Shown here piece by piece: positions 26,921-37,576 of a stretch of DNA of 64,000 bases. The position numbers and the translations under genes are program-made. The stretch's first letter is position 1. Every line of letters begins with the position of its first letter. The notes below the pieces were generated by a model. That model had not been told where the DNA came from and ran no database searches. It saw only the letters and a program-made list of their open reading frames with translations. The DNA comes from Chitinasiproducens palmae (GTDB lineage: Bacteria > Pseudomonadota > Gammaproteobacteria > Burkholderiales > Burkholderiaceae): positions 102,481-166,480 of the forward strand of contig NZ_FNLO01000014.1 in assembly GCF_900095735.1 (NCBI RefSeq), read 5' to 3'.

Positions 26921-26972
26921 CGCCGCCGGGAAGTTCATCCTAGGCTGGAACAGGATGCACTTCCCGGCGGCG
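26921..26972. repeat. Long inverted repeat (14 bp plus 6 bp stem)
   Basis: CGCCGCCGGGAAGT (26921-26934) is perfectly complementary to 26959-26972. After a single mismatch the stem continues with CATCCT (26936-26941) and AGGATG (26952-26957), leaving a 10-nt loop. No T-run on either side. Confidence 0.8.
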
Positions 26973-27198
26973 CCGCTTTCGCGATCGGCCCGATGCGCTT
27001 TTTGTCGATGAATTCTCGTGCGTGGCCGCGGGGCAGGGCGGGCGGCCACGGTGTCGCGGTTGCTGCAGCGGGCCGCGCGCGGGAAATTACAGGGACCGGA
27101 ACCGGCGTCACGTACGCGAAGGCCGGAACGTCACAGTCCGTGGTCGGCGGCGCTCACGGAAGGGCGCGCTGGCGACGGCGATATTTTTGTTGGTGTCC

Positions 27199-27675
27199 AT
27201 GAGTACGATCCCTTTGACAAAGCGCGGTGCCGAACTGCTGAAAGAAGAGCTGCACCGCTTGAAGTCGGTCGAGCGGCCGTCCGTGATCAATTCGATCGCC
27301 GAGGCGCGTGCCCAGGGTGATTTGTCTGAAAACGCGGAATACGACGCGGCCAAGGAGAAGCAAGCCTTCATCGAAGGCCGCATCATGGAACTTGAGTCCA
27401 AGCTGTCGGCCGCGCAGGTGATCGACCCCACGTCGGTGGACGCGGAAGGCCGTGTCGTGTTTGCGGCGACGGTGGACCTCGAGGAACTGGAAAGCGGCGA
27501 CAAGGTGACCTACCAGATCGTCGGCGACGACGAGGCGGACCTCGACAACGGCCGGATTTCGGTCAGTTCGCCGCTGGCGCGTGCGTTGATCGGCAAGAGC
27601 GAAGGGGACGTCGCATCGGTGCAGGCGCCGAGCGGCATCCGCGAATACGAAGTGATCGCCGTTCGCTACGTCTGA
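27199..27675 (+). CDS. greA: Transcription elongation factor GreA
   Basis: A 158-residue cytoplasmic protein, the exact standard length, that rescues backtracked RNA polymerase by stimulating transcript cleavage. The N-terminal coiled coil shows MSTIPLTKRGAELLKEELHRL and the tip acidic pair in ENAEYDAAKEKQAFIEGRI; the C-terminal FKBP-like domain holds VTYQIVGDDEAD and SPLARALIGKSEGD. The ATG at 27199 gives the family start. It lies after carB in the same direction, as in relatives, but 336 bp with two hairpins intervene, so separate transcription is likely. The gene opposite, yhbY, is convergent. Confidence 0.97.
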   Translation: MSTIPLTKRGAELLKEELHRLKSVERPSVINSIAEARAQGDLSENAEYDAAKEKQAFIEGRIMELESKLSAAQVIDPTSVDAEGRVVFAATVDLEELESGDKVTYQIVGDDEADLDNGRISVSSPLARALIGKSEGDVASVQAPSGIREYEVIAVRYV

Positions 27676-28175
27676 GGCAAGCGAGCCACGCGCCGCAAGC
27701 GCGTGGCGGTCGGGCCGTCGACCCGTCGAACGATGACAGGCGGTCGTGGCCCGGCCGGAAGTTGGTCCGCCAGTCCTGTCATTACCTGCCATCGCCTGCC
27801 GTTGCTTGCCGTTGCTTGCCGTTGCCTGCCGTTGGCGTGGCCAGCGGCGCCGAGCGGGGCGTCCCGCACGATGTTTCCTCTCTTCAAATGGATATCGCTG
27901 CGTCGCGGGCTGCGGCAAACCGATGCAGCAGCGCAGTCGTCGTCGCTTCGCGGCTGGCACCGTGCACCGGCGCCGCGCCCTTCGTGCGACGTTCGACCTG
28001 TGACGTTTGACGTTCGAAAGTCCCAGCCCTGTGGTTCGGACGGTTGGCTCGGTGGAGACGCCGAGTCGGGATGCCGGGGAAGAACTGAGAGTCAGGACGC
28101 CGAGTCAGGACATCGGGTGATACCCCGGTGGCGGGCCGGCGCGGCGCACGCGGTGCGTCGGCAGGCCGATCGCGC
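27676..28175. other. Convergent intergenic region with decamer repeats
   Basis: A 500-bp gap between the 3' ends of greA and yhbY. It contains the decamer repeat at 27781-27834 and a pair of near-identical GACGCCGAGTC stretches near 28056 and 28097. No gene and no terminator with a T-run were recognised. Confidence 0.45.
27781..27834. repeat. 10-bp tandem repeat, about five copies
   Basis: Units of the form GTTGCYTGCC repeat in exact 10-bp register: three close copies (27801-27830) preceded by two diverged ones and followed by a partial unit. Confidence 0.8.
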
Positions 28176-28814
28176 TTACTTGTCGGTCTGGCGCTGACGC
28201 TTGACGCTGCCGGTCCGCGGCTTGGCCCGTTTGACCAGGCCGCCCGCGGTGACGCGTTCGTTGCCCAGCACCACGGTCGGCGTCGCCTTCGGGCGGCGCA
28301 TCGGATTGCTGGTCGGCTTGACCACGTGTACCACGCGCGGTCCACCCTTCACGGTCTTCGGTCCGATGCCCGCGCCCGCGCGCGGTGCCGACTTCGACGT
28401 GCCGGGACGGGTCGCGCCGGCCAGCTGGCTGCGCGCGCCACGGGGCGCCGCCTCGCTGCGTTCCGGCATGCGGGTCGACGCGCCGCGCGTCTTGGCGGCA
28501 CGCGGCGCCGCCGCCGGGGCAGTGGCGGCGGGCTTGGCCGGCTTGGCGCGCCAGATCACCAGCAGCTTGCCGATGTGCTGGACCGGCGCGGCGCCGAGCC
28601 GATCGCACAGCGTGCGGTACACGTCCAGGCGGTGGTCGCGATCGTCGCCGAACACGCGGATCTTGATCAGGCCATGCGAGTTGAGCGCGCGGTCGGTCTC
28701 CGCGATGACGGGTTCGGTCAGGCCGTCGGCGCCGACGATGATGACGGGCTTGAGCAGGTGCGCTTCAGCGCGCAGGTCGGCGCGTTGGGCCGGGGACAGT
28801 TGAGGGGCGGACAT
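28176..28814 (-). CDS. yhbY: YhbY-family RNA-binding protein with basic extension
   Basis: A 212-residue protein. Residues 1-95 form a CRS1-YhbY domain (LSPAQRADLRAEAHLLKPVIIVGADGLTEPVI, then DDRDHRLDVYRTLCDRLGAAPVQHIGKLLVIW), a KH-like fold bound to pre-50S ribosomal subunits. The conserved GxxG-type loop GADG is present. Residues 96-212 are an Ala/Arg/Lys/Pro-rich extension that is absent from the 97-residue E. coli protein and is probably disordered and RNA-binding. The start at 28814 (MSAPQL) is taken at the domain boundary. Divergent to rlmE, an arrangement common in Proteobacteria. Confidence 0.9.
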   Translation of the reverse strand: MSAPQLSPAQRADLRAEAHLLKPVIIVGADGLTEPVIAETDRALNSHGLIKIRVFGDDRDHRLDVYRTLCDRLGAAPVQHIGKLLVIWRAKPAKPAATAPAAAPRAAKTRGASTRMPERSEAAPRGARSQLAGATRPGTSKSAPRAGAGIGPKTVKGGPRVVHVVKPTSNPMRRPKATPTVVLGNERVTAGGLVKRAKPRTGSVKRQRQTDK

Positions 28815-28962
28815 GGAGTCGGGGGCGCGCAGGGCGCGCATGGAATCTGGGCGCGGCGTTGCCGGCGCATGACTCCGCAGGCTGAGGCCGGCTGGTTGGC
28901 GCCGGTGCCGCGGAGGAAAGGCCGTATTATCGCCGAAACACGCAGTCGTAGACACGCTTTTC

Positions 28963-29607
28963 ATGGCTAAAAACCGCTTCAATACCGCGTGGTTGCACGA
29001 CCACATCAACGATCCCTACGTGAAACTCGCGCAGCGCGAGGGCTACCGCGCGCGCGCCGCGTACAAGCTCAAGGAAATCGACGAGCAGGACCACCTGATC
29101 CGACGCGGCCAGATCATCGTCGATCTGGGCGCGGCGCCCGGCAGCTGGAGCCAGTACGCGCGCAACAAGCTGTCCTCGCCGGGCAAGGCCGGACTCGACG
29201 GACGGATCGTGGCGCTCGACATGCTGCCGATGGAGCCGATCGCCGACGTCACGTTCATCCAGGGCGATTTTCGCGAGGATGCAGTGCTGCGCCAGCTCGA
29301 AGAACTGCTCGGCGGCGAAAAAGTCGACCTTGTAATTTCGGATATGGCCCCAAACCTATCCGGCGTGTCGGTAGCCGACGCCGCCCGCATCGAGCATGTG
29401 TGCGATCTGGCGTTGGAGTTCGCACAGGCGCACATGAAGCCCGAGGGCGCATTACTGGTGAAGTGTTTTCACGGCAGCGGCTACAGTCAGATCGTCGAGA
29501 AGTTCAAGTCGCAATTCAAGCAGGTCGCGCCCCGCAAGCCCAAGGCTTCCCGTGACAAGTCGTCCGAGACCTTCATTCTCGGGCGTCATCTCAAGCGTAG
29601 CGCCTAG
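28963..29607 (+). CDS. rlmE: 23S rRNA 2'-O-uridine methyltransferase
   Basis: A 214-residue SAM-dependent enzyme (RrmJ/FtsJ) that methylates U2552 of 23S rRNA late in 50S assembly. Visible features: the Lys-rich start [22 protein letters not shown] with the first catalytic Lys, the SAM-binding [13 protein letters not shown], the Asp of [10 protein letters not shown], and the second Lys in [10 protein letters not shown] followed by the Glu of SSETFILG. Full length and complete K-D-K-E tetrad. It is followed 101 bp later by ftsH, a pairing conserved across Proteobacteria. Confidence 0.96.
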   Translation: MAKNRFNTAWLHDHINDPYVKLAQREGYRARAAYKLKEIDEQDHLIRRGQIIVDLGAAPGSWSQYARNKLSSPGKAGLDGRIVALDMLPMEPIADVTFIQGDFREDAVLRQLEELLGGEKVDLVISDMAPNLSGVSVADAARIEHVCDLALEFAQAHMKPEGALLVKCFHGSGYSQIVEKFKSQFKQVAPRKPKASRDKSSETFILGRHLKRSA

Positions 29608-29708
29608 ACGCCGCCGCTCGCATGGCGGCGCGTCCAAAGGTGGATTAGAATGACCTTACAAGCGTCCAGTCGAGCGGGGCCGGGCGATATCAGTGAAGGA
29701 GTGGTGCT

Positions 29709-31595
29709 TTGAACAACAATATGTTCTCTAAGGCAGCAGTGTGGCTGGTGATCGCACTGGTGCTGTTCACGGTGTTCAAGCAGTTCGACAAGCCCCGCGT
29801 TCAGGAAGGCGTGTCCTATTCGCAGTTCATGGACGACGCCAAGAACGGCAAGGTGAAGGCGGTGACGGTGCAGGGCCGCAACCTTACCGTGACGCCGGCG
29901 GACGGCAACAAATACCAGATCGTCCAGCCCGGCGACCTGTGGATGATCAGCGACCTGATGAAGTACGGCGTCCAGGTAAGCGGCAAGCCGGAGGACGAGC
30001 AGAATCCATTGATCTCCGCGCTGTACTATCTCGGCCCCACCATCCTGATTCTCGTCTTCTGGGTCTACATGATGAGACAGATGCAGGGCGGTGGCAAAGG
30101 CGGCGCGTTCTCCTTTGGTAAATCGCGCGCCCGCCTGCTCGACGAGAACAACAACGCGATCAACTTCACGGACGTAGCCGGCTGCGACGAGGCGAAAGAG
30201 GAAGTGTCCGAACTGGTCGATTTCCTGCGCGATCCGCAGAAATTCCAGAAGCTTGGCGGCCGCATCCCGCGAGGCGTACTGCTGGTGGGTCCGCCGGGAA
30301 CCGGTAAGACGCTGCTGGCACGGGCGATCGCGGGTGAAGCCAAGGTGCCGTTCTTCAGCATCTCGGGTTCGGACTTCGTCGAAATGTTCGTTGGCGTGGG
30401 CGCGGCGCGGGTCCGCGACATGTTCGAACAGGCCAAGAAGCACGCCCCCTGTATCGTCTTCATCGACGAAATCGACGCGGTCGGCCGTCATCGCGGCGCC
30501 GGCATGGGCGGCGGCAACGACGAACGCGAACAGACGCTGAACCAGATGCTGGTCGAGATGGATGGCTTCGAGGCCAACTCGGGCGTCATCGTGATCGCGG
30601 CCACGAACCGCTCCGACGTGCTCGACAAGGCGCTGCTGCGTCCGGGCCGTTTCGACCGTCAAGTCTATGTGGGCTTGCCGGACATCCGCGGCCGCGAGCA
30701 GATCATGAAGGTGCACCTGCGCAAGGTGCCGATCTCGAACGACGTCGACGCGGCGGTGATCGCGCGCGGCTCGCCTGGCTTCTCGGGCGCCGACCTCGCC
30801 AACCTCGTCAACGAGGCGGCCTTGTTCGCCGCGCGGCGCGGCAAGCGCATCGTCGAAATGCAGGATTTCGAGGACGCGAAGGACAAGATCTTCATGGGTC
30901 CGGAGCGCAAGTCGGCCGTGATGCGCGAAGAAGAACGCCGCAACACCGCGTACCACGAGTCGGGTCACGCGGTCGTGGCCAAGCTCTTGCCGCACGCCGA
31001 TCCGGTTCACAAGGTGACGATCATGCCGCGCGGTTGGGCGCTTGGCGTGACCTGGCAGCTGCCGGAACACGACCGGGTCAACCTGTACCGCAACAAGATG
31101 CTGGAGGAAATCGCGATCCTGTTCGGTGGGCGCGCGGCCGAGGAAGTGTTCCTGGATTCGATGTCGACCGGCGCGTCGAACGACTTCGAGCGCGCGACCA
31201 AGATGGCGCGCGACATGGTGACGCGCTACGGCATGTCCGACGTGCTTGGCACGATGGTCTATGTCGACACCGAACAGGACTCGATGTTCGGCCGGATGGC
31301 GTCGAAGACGGTGTCGGAAGCGACGCAGCAGAAGGTCGACGCCGAAATCCGTCGCATCCTCGACGAGCAGTACTCGCATGCGCGCAAGCTGTTGGAAGAC
31401 AACCGCGAGAAGGTCGAAGTGATGGTGAAGGCGCTACTCGAATGGGAGACCATCGACGCCAACCAGGTCAACGACATCATGGCGGGCGGCCAGCCGCGTC
31501 CGCCGAAGAACCTGCCGCCGCCCTCGGGTGGCGCGCCGGGCGGCGACGGGAGCGGTCCCGAAGTGAAACCGGGCAACGCGACGGCGCCTGCCTGA
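29709..31595 (+). CDS. ftsH: ATP-dependent zinc metalloprotease FtsH
   Basis: A 628-residue inner-membrane AAA+ protease degrading misfolded membrane proteins and regulatory targets such as LpxC or sigma-32 in characterised species. Two membrane helices (residues 8-22 and 105-121) flank a periplasmic domain. The AAA module has Walker A GPPGTGKT, Walker [10 protein letters not shown] and the pore/SRH region; the zinc site is HESGH. The C-terminus is Pro/Gly-rich. Start: TTG at 29709 with AAGGAG 8 nt upstream; the ATG four codons later is poorly spaced. Followed by a very strong terminator. Confidence 0.97.
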   Translation: MNNNMFSKAAVWLVIALVLFTVFKQFDKPRVQEGVSYSQFMDDAKNGKVKAVTVQGRNLTVTPADGNKYQIVQPGDLWMISDLMKYGVQVSGKPEDEQNPLISALYYLGPTILILVFWVYMMRQMQGGGKGGAFSFGKSRARLLDENNNAINFTDVAGCDEAKEEVSELVDFLRDPQKFQKLGGRIPRGVLLVGPPGTGKTLLARAIAGEAKVPFFSISGSDFVEMFVGVGAARVRDMFEQAKKHAPCIVFIDEIDAVGRHRGAGMGGGNDEREQTLNQMLVEMDGFEANSGVIVIAATNRSDVLDKALLRPGRFDRQVYVGLPDIRGREQIMKVHLRKVPISNDVDAAVIARGSPGFSGADLANLVNEAALFAARRGKRIVEMQDFEDAKDKIFMGPERKSAVMREEERRNTAYHESGHAVVAKLLPHADPVHKVTIMPRGWALGVTWQLPEHDRVNLYRNKMLEEIAILFGGRAAEEVFLDSMSTGASNDFERATKMARDMVTRYGMSDVLGTMVYVDTEQDSMFGRMASKTVSEATQQKVDAEIRRILDEQYSHARKLLEDNREKVEVMVKALLEWETIDANQVNDIMAGGQPRPPKNLPPPSGGAPGGDGSGPEVKPGNATAPA

Positions 31596-31615
31596 GTGAA
31601 GCTGCTGCTTTAGTG

Positions 31616-31652
31616 AGACGGGCCGGTGCGAACGCACCGGCCCGTCTTTGTC
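31616..31652 (+). terminator. Rho-independent terminator of ftsH
   Basis: AGACGGGCCGGTGCG (31616-31630) pairs perfectly with 31633-31647 and is followed by TTTGTCT. One of the strongest stems in the window. It overlaps possible TTG and GTG starts of folP, which favours the ATG at 31669. Confidence 0.85.
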
Positions 31653-31668
31653 TGTGCCCTACGAACCC

Positions 31669-32532
31669 ATGCCCTTGACTTCCGGCGAACTAGACTGCGG
31701 CGCATACCGCCTCCCCCTGACCCGTCCGCTGGTGATGGGCATTCTCAATGTCACGCCCGACTCGTTCTCCGACGGCGGCCGCTTCATCGGTCACGACGAG
31801 GCGCTGCGGCGCGCCGAGTCGATGATCAAGGAAGGCGCCGACCTGATCGACGTCGGCGGTGAGTCGACCCGGCCGGGCGCGCCGCCCGTCTCGCTGGACG
31901 AGGAACTCGGCCGCGTGATCCCGATCGTCGAGCGCCTGGCCGGCCTCGGCGTACCGATCTCGGTGGATACCTACAAGCCGGAGGTGATGCGTGAAGCGCT
32001 CACCGCCGGCGCATCGATGATCAACGACATTCGCGCGTTCACCGAGGACGGTGCGCTCGAAGCGATCGCGGGCAGTCGCTGCGCGGTGTGCGTGATGCAC
32101 ATGCAAGGCGATCCGCAGACGATGCAGAAGGCGCCCGTGTACCAGAACGTCGTCAGCGAGGTGCGCACGTTCCTGAGCCGCCGGGTGACGGCGTTGGAAG
32201 CCTCCGGCGTCGCGCGCGAACGCATCGTCGTTGATCCGGGCTTCGGCTTCGGCAAGACGGTCGAGCACAACTTCGAGTTGCTGCGCGAGTTGACGCTCAC
32301 TTCGCCGGGCGGCCTGCCGGTGCTGGTCGGCCTGTCGCGCAAGTCGATGCTGACCGCGATCGTCGGCGAGCGACCGCTCGATGCGCGCATGCCCGCCAGC
32401 GTCGCGGCGGCCGTGATGGCAGCCGCACGTGGCGCGGCCCTGGTGCGGGTGCACGACGTCGGCGCGACGGTCGACGCACTGAAGATCTGGCAGGCTGTCG
32501 ACGATCATCTCGGACAGTCGCCGAACCAGTGA
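31669..32532 (+). CDS. folP: Dihydropteroate synthase
   Basis: A 287-residue TIM-barrel enzyme condensing p-aminobenzoate with hydroxymethyl-dihydropterin diphosphate in folate synthesis; it is the sulfonamide target. Signatures: VMGILNVTPDSFSDGG, LIDVGGESTRPGA, the SVDTYKP and IVVDPGFGFGKT strands, and LVGLSRKSML; all ligand-binding residues are visible. In-frame TTG (31648) and GTG (31654) codons lie within the ftsH terminator, so the ATG at 31669 is used; no strong ribosome site precedes any of them. glmM follows after 160 bp, the usual folP-glmM order. Confidence 0.96.
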   Translation: MPLTSGELDCGAYRLPLTRPLVMGILNVTPDSFSDGGRFIGHDEALRRAESMIKEGADLIDVGGESTRPGAPPVSLDEELGRVIPIVERLAGLGVPISVDTYKPEVMREALTAGASMINDIRAFTEDGALEAIAGSRCAVCVMHMQGDPQTMQKAPVYQNVVSEVRTFLSRRVTALEASGVARERIVVDPGFGFGKTVEHNFELLRELTLTSPGGLPVLVGLSRKSMLTAIVGERPLDARMPASVAAAVMAAARGAALVRVHDVGATVDALKIWQAVDDHLGQSPNQ

Positions 32533-32692
32533 GCGAGGCGCGCGCCGCCACGACGACGTGGCGGCGCAGCGCGCGGGAACGTGCCGCCTCTGTGCCGTCT
32601 CTGTGCTGCCTCCGTGCCGGGCCGCCGTCGAACGATTTCATCTCAGTCAAGGCCGGCAGGCATAGCCGGCCATCGGAAGGAAAGGGAAAAGC

Positions 32693-34051
<1,359 letters not shown>

Positions 34052-34436
34052 GTTAGCCTGAACCTGGGCTGACCTGGGCTCAGCCCGCCGAGGGCGGTAG
34101 GGCTCCGGCCGGCGGTGCCGCCGGCCCGGCGGCAGCCGGATCGCGTCTCGGACGCGGCCGGCCGGTGGCTCGGCGCACGCCGATCGGTTGCCCGAGGCGA
34201 CCGCAAGCCGGCAGCCCGCGCGCTGGCATGGGTACCCTGGCCTCGCAGGTCCGGTCTGCAACGGGTCCACCGAGGCGGCCGAACCGGTCGTGGCGGCGCA
34301 ACCCACTGCAGGTGGCGCTTGGCAGCCGCAAGCTCGCTCGACCCTTGCGACCCTCATTGCGCGAGGCGCTGGGCACTACGATCGTGCCTTGCCCCAGCCG
34401 CGCCGCGCGCCGCTGGCAAATCCGCCGTCCGCATCC

Positions 34437-34502
34437 GCACCCGCACCCGCACCCGCACCCGCACCCGCACCCGCACCCGCACCCGCACCCGCACCCGCAC
34501 CC
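34437..34502. repeat. GCACCC hexamer microsatellite, 11 perfect copies
   Basis: Eleven uninterrupted GCACCC units, flanked by diverged copies (GCATCC before; GCCTGC and ACCTGC after). It ends 30 bp before the Pho box. The repeat is open in several frames, but no ribosome site or partner gene supports translation. Confidence 0.95.
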
Positions 34503-34532
34503 GCCTGCACCTGCATCCCTACCGCTGCTAGA

Positions 34533-34550
34533 TTGTCATATGACTGACAC
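34533..34550 (+). promoter_or_regulatory. Pho box of the pst-pho locus
   Basis: TTGTCATATGACTGACAC matches the PhoB recognition consensus (two CTGTCAT-like direct repeats 11 bp apart) at about 15 of 18 positions. A weak -10-like TACGCT lies 10 bp downstream (34561-34566), the spacing expected when PhoB replaces the -35 contact. pstS begins at 34606. Confidence 0.8.
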
Positions 34551-34605
34551 ATAGCGCCGGTACGCTTCGCCCTGTTTGGTCCAACATCATTTGAACGGGG
34601 AATCC

Positions 34606-35634
34606 ATGAAGCCGCTTTCGACGCTCGCCGCTGCACTCGTGACCGCTACTTTTGCGCTGACCGCGCAGGCCGCCGACATCACCGGCGCGGGCAGCACCTT
34701 CGCAGCGCCGATCTACAACAAGTGGGCCGACGCCTACCACAAGTCCGGTGGCGGTCAGGTCAACTACCAAGGTATCGGTTCGTCCGGCGGCATCAAGCAG
34801 ATCGTTGCCAAGACCGTCGACTTCGCCGGTTCGGACGCGCCGCTGAAGGATGACGAACTGGCTAAGCAAGGCCTGGTGCAGTTCCCGACGGTAGTCGGCG
34901 GCGTCGTGCTGGTGGTCAACCTGCCGGGCATCGAGCCCGGCGGCCTGACGCTGTCGGGCGAAACGCTGGGCGACATCTACCTCGGCAAGATCAAGCGCTG
35001 GAACGATCCGGCCATCGCGAAGCTGAACCCGGGCGTCAAGCTGCCGGATACCGAAATCGCGCCGGTGCGCCGTGCCGACGGTTCGGGCACGACGTTCATC
35101 TTCACGAACTACCTGGCGAAGGTGAACAACGACTGGAAGTCGAAGGTCGGCGAAGGTTCGACGGTCAACTGGCCGGTCGGCACGGGCGGCAAGGGTAACG
35201 ACGGCGTCGCGGCGTTCGTGCAACGCCTGCCGGGCTCGATCGGCTACGTCGAATATGCGTACGCGAAGCAGAACAAGATGACCTTCACGAAGATGGTCAA
35301 TGCCGAGCACGCGACGGTTGCACCGACCATCGACACGTTCAAGGCGGCGGCCGCCGGCGCCGACTGGTCGAAAAGCTTCTACCAGATCCTGACCAACGAA
35401 CCGGGCCGCAACGCCTGGCCGATCGTCGGCGCCACGTTCGCGCTGGTGCACGCTCGCCAGGACAAGGCGGAACAGGGCGCCGAGACGCTGCGCTTCTTCG
35501 ACTGGGCGTTCAAGAACGGCCAGGCTGCCGCGACCGAGCTCGACTACGTGTCGCTGCCGGCCTCGGTGGTTCAGCAAATCCGCGCCGCCTGGAAGAACGT
35601 GAAGGACGGCTCGGGCAAGTCGGTCTCGTACTGA
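34606..35634 (+). CDS. pstS: Phosphate ABC transporter substrate-binding protein
   Basis: A 342-residue periplasmic protein that captures inorganic phosphate and delivers it to PstCA. A cleavable signal peptide ends at TAQA-AD (about residue 22). Phosphate-binding segments are visible: [25 protein letters not shown], the Asp of DFAGSDAPL and the [12 protein letters not shown] loop. GGGGA lies upstream of the ATG. It is preceded by the Pho box and followed by a strong hairpin before pstC, which would let pstS be made in excess over the membrane components. Confidence 0.97.
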   Translation: MKPLSTLAAALVTATFALTAQAADITGAGSTFAAPIYNKWADAYHKSGGGQVNYQGIGSSGGIKQIVAKTVDFAGSDAPLKDDELAKQGLVQFPTVVGGVVLVVNLPGIEPGGLTLSGETLGDIYLGKIKRWNDPAIAKLNPGVKLPDTEIAPVRRADGSGTTFIFTNYLAKVNNDWKSKVGEGSTVNWPVGTGGKGNDGVAAFVQRLPGSIGYVEYAYAKQNKMTFTKMVNAEHATVAPTIDTFKAAAAGADWSKSFYQILTNEPGRNAWPIVGATFALVHARQDKAEQGAETLRFFDWAFKNGQAAATELDYVSLPASVVQQIRAAWKNVKDGSGKSVSY

Positions 35635-35645
35635 TAGGAGCGTGC

Positions 35646-35679
35646 CTCCCGCCGCCGGGCTGATAGCCGGCGGCGGGAG
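35646..35679 (+). terminator. 13-bp hairpin between pstS and pstC
   Basis: CTCCCGCCGCCGG (35646-35658) pairs perfectly with 35667-35679 over an 8-nt loop. There is no T-run. Placement just after the pstS stop suggests partial attenuation or protection of a shorter pstS mRNA. Confidence 0.6.
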
Positions 35680-35707
35680 CGGTCAACGAAGTCCAGGCCA
35701 GTTCGCC

Positions 35708-36685
35708 ATGCCAGAAGCCGAAATCACCGCCCCCAGCCGCTCTAGCCGCACGCCGCCTTCGCCGTTCGGCGACATCGTCTTTGCGGGGGTGGTACGCACC
35801 GCCGCGATCGGCGTCCTGCTGGTCCTTGCCGGCATCCTGCTGTCGCTGCTGATCAACTGCTGGCCGTCGATCAAGGCGTTCGGCTTCAGCTTCCTGATCC
35901 AGCACGAGTGGGACCCACCGTCCGACGTCTATGGCGCATTGGTGCCGATCTACGGCACGCTGGTCACCTCGCTGATCGCCCTGGTCGTGGCGGTGCCGGT
36001 CAGCTTCGGCATCGCGTTGTTTCTCACCGAGCTTGCCCCGGTCTGGCTGCGCCGGCCGCTCGGTACCGCCATCGAACTGCTGGCCGCGATCCCGTCGATC
36101 GTCTACGGCATGTGGGGCCTGCTGGTTTTCGCGCCGGTTTTCGCCAACTGGTTCGAGCGGCCCCTGAAGGCGTTGCTCGAACCGGTCCCCGTGCTTGGCG
36201 CGCTGGTCGCCGGCCCGCCGATCGGCATCGGCCTGCTGTGCGCCGGCCTGATCCTCGCGATCATGATCATTCCGTACATCGCCTCGGTGATGCGCGATGT
36301 GTTCGAGGTCACCCCCGTCCTGTTGAAGGAATCGGCGTACGGCATCGGCTGTACCACCTGGGAAGTGATCTGGAAGGTCGTGCTTCCTTACACCCGCAAC
36401 GGCGTGATCGGCGGCGTAATGCTCGGCCTGGGCCGGGCGCTTGGCGAGACGATGGCCGTGACGTTCGTGATCGGCAACTCCAATCTCTTCACCGGTGCGT
36501 CGCTGTTCGCGCCGGGCAACAGCATCGCCTCCGCGCTGGCGAATGAATTCGCCGAGGCGCAGGACGGCCTGCATACCTCGGCCCTGATGGAACTCGGCTT
36601 GATCCTGTTTGCGATCACGCTAGTCGTGCTGGTCTTCTCGAAGATCATGCTGGGTCGTGTCGAGCGTCGCGGAGGCAAGCAATGA
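35708..36685 (+). CDS. pstC: Phosphate ABC transporter permease PstC
   Basis: A 325-residue inner-membrane permease with six predicted helices, pairing with PstA to form the phosphate channel. The EAA-type cytoplasmic loop that contacts PstB is visible as [20 protein letters not shown] followed by [19 protein letters not shown]. The start MPEAEITAP at 35708 is chosen over the in-frame open region from 35642, which lies inside the pstS-pstC hairpin. The stop overlaps the pstA start (ATGA), so the two are translationally coupled. Confidence 0.96.
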   Translation: MPEAEITAPSRSSRTPPSPFGDIVFAGVVRTAAIGVLLVLAGILLSLLINCWPSIKAFGFSFLIQHEWDPPSDVYGALVPIYGTLVTSLIALVVAVPVSFGIALFLTELAPVWLRRPLGTAIELLAAIPSIVYGMWGLLVFAPVFANWFERPLKALLEPVPVLGALVAGPPIGIGLLCAGLILAIMIIPYIASVMRDVFEVTPVLLKESAYGIGCTTWEVIWKVVLPYTRNGVIGGVMLGLGRALGETMAVTFVIGNSNLFTGASLFAPGNSIASALANEFAEAQDGLHTSALMELGLILFAITLVVLVFSKIMLGRVERRGGKQ

Positions 36686-37575
36686 GCGAAAGAGCGATCT
36701 CCATGCAGCGTCGTAGCGCGTCGCACGCCGTTGCCGGCCGCGCCGCGATGCAGCGCCGCCGCCAGCGCCGCAACGCGTTCGCGATCGGACTGTCGATGGC
36801 GGCGATGGCGTTCGGACTCGTCTGGCTGATCTGGATCCTCTTCACCGTCGTGCGTCTGGGCCTTGGCGGCATGTCGCTGGACCTCTTCACGGCCATGACG
36901 CCGCCGCCGAACACGGCCGGCGGCGGGCTCGCCAACGCCATCGCCGGCAGCCTGATGATGGTCGGCCTGGCAACGCTGATCGGCGCGCCGGTCGGCATCC
37001 TGGCCGGCATCTATCTGGTCGAGTACGGCCACGGTGGCCGGCTGGCCGCGACGATCCGCTTCATCAACGATCTCCTGCTGTCGGCACCGTCGATCGTGAT
37101 CGGTCTGTTCGTGTATGCGATCGTGGTGCGGCAAATGAATTCGTTCAGCGGCTTTGCCGGCGCGCTGGCGTTGGCACTGATCGAAGTGCCGATCGTGATC
37201 CGCGCAACCGAAAACATGCTGATGCTGGTGCCGAACGCGATGCGCGAAGCGGCGGCTGCCTTGGGCGTGCCGAAGTGGCGAATGATTCTCGCGATCACGC
37301 TGCGCGCGTCCTATGCCGGCATCGCCACCGGCCTGCTGCTGGCGGTGGCGCGCATTGCCGGCGAGACCGCGCCGTTGCTGTTCACCTCGCTGTCGAACCA
37401 GTTCTTCAGCGCCGACATGAGCAAGCCGATGGCGAACCTGCCGGTGACGATCTTCAAGTTCGCGATGAGTCCCTTCGTCGAATGGCAGCAACTCGCCTGG
37501 GCCGGCGTCTTCCTGATTACCGTCGGCGTCCTCCTGCTCAACATCCTCGCCCGCGCGTTCATCGCAAAGAAGTGA
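36682..37575 (+). CDS. pstA: Phosphate ABC transporter permease PstA
   Basis: A 297-residue partner permease of PstC. A basic N-terminal tail of about 30 residues precedes six membrane helices. The EAA loop is [21 protein letters not shown], followed by [18 protein letters not shown], both typical of PstA. Translation is coupled to pstC through the overlapping ATGA, and pstB begins 2 bp after the stop, so stoichiometric production is expected. Confidence 0.96.
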   Translation: MSERAISMQRRSASHAVAGRAAMQRRRQRRNAFAIGLSMAAMAFGLVWLIWILFTVVRLGLGGMSLDLFTAMTPPPNTAGGGLANAIAGSLMMVGLATLIGAPVGILAGIYLVEYGHGGRLAATIRFINDLLLSAPSIVIGLFVYAIVVRQMNSFSGFAGALALALIEVPIVIRATENMLMLVPNAMREAAAALGVPKWRMILAITLRASYAGIATGLLLAVARIAGETAPLLFTSLSNQFFSADMSKPMANLPVTIFKFAMSPFVEWQQLAWAGVFLITVGVLLLNILARAFIAKK

Positions 37576-37576
37576 C

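Larger units (their letters stand above)
26863..27198. other. carB-greA intergenic region with two strong hairpins
   Basis: A 336-bp gap. The hairpins at 26871-26893 and 26921-26972 are listed separately. The remaining 220 bp before greA contain no recognised gene or promoter. Confidence 0.5.
34052..34605. other. glmM-pstS intergenic region
   Basis: A 554-bp gap. It holds GC-rich inverted repeats just after glmM (about 34100-34130), the hexamer array (34437-34502) and the Pho box (34533-34550). No gene is supported. Confidence 0.5.

Noticed and set aside
34437..34502. Possible CRISPR-like array
   Set aside because: Units are 6 bp with no spacers, and no cas genes are present. The same applies to the 8-bp array at 63468.
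34115..34554. Frames across the GCACCC array giving His-Pro, Ala-Pro or Arg-Thr repeats
   Set aside because: All three plus-strand frames are open simply because the repeat lacks stops; no ribosome site and no conserved flank.
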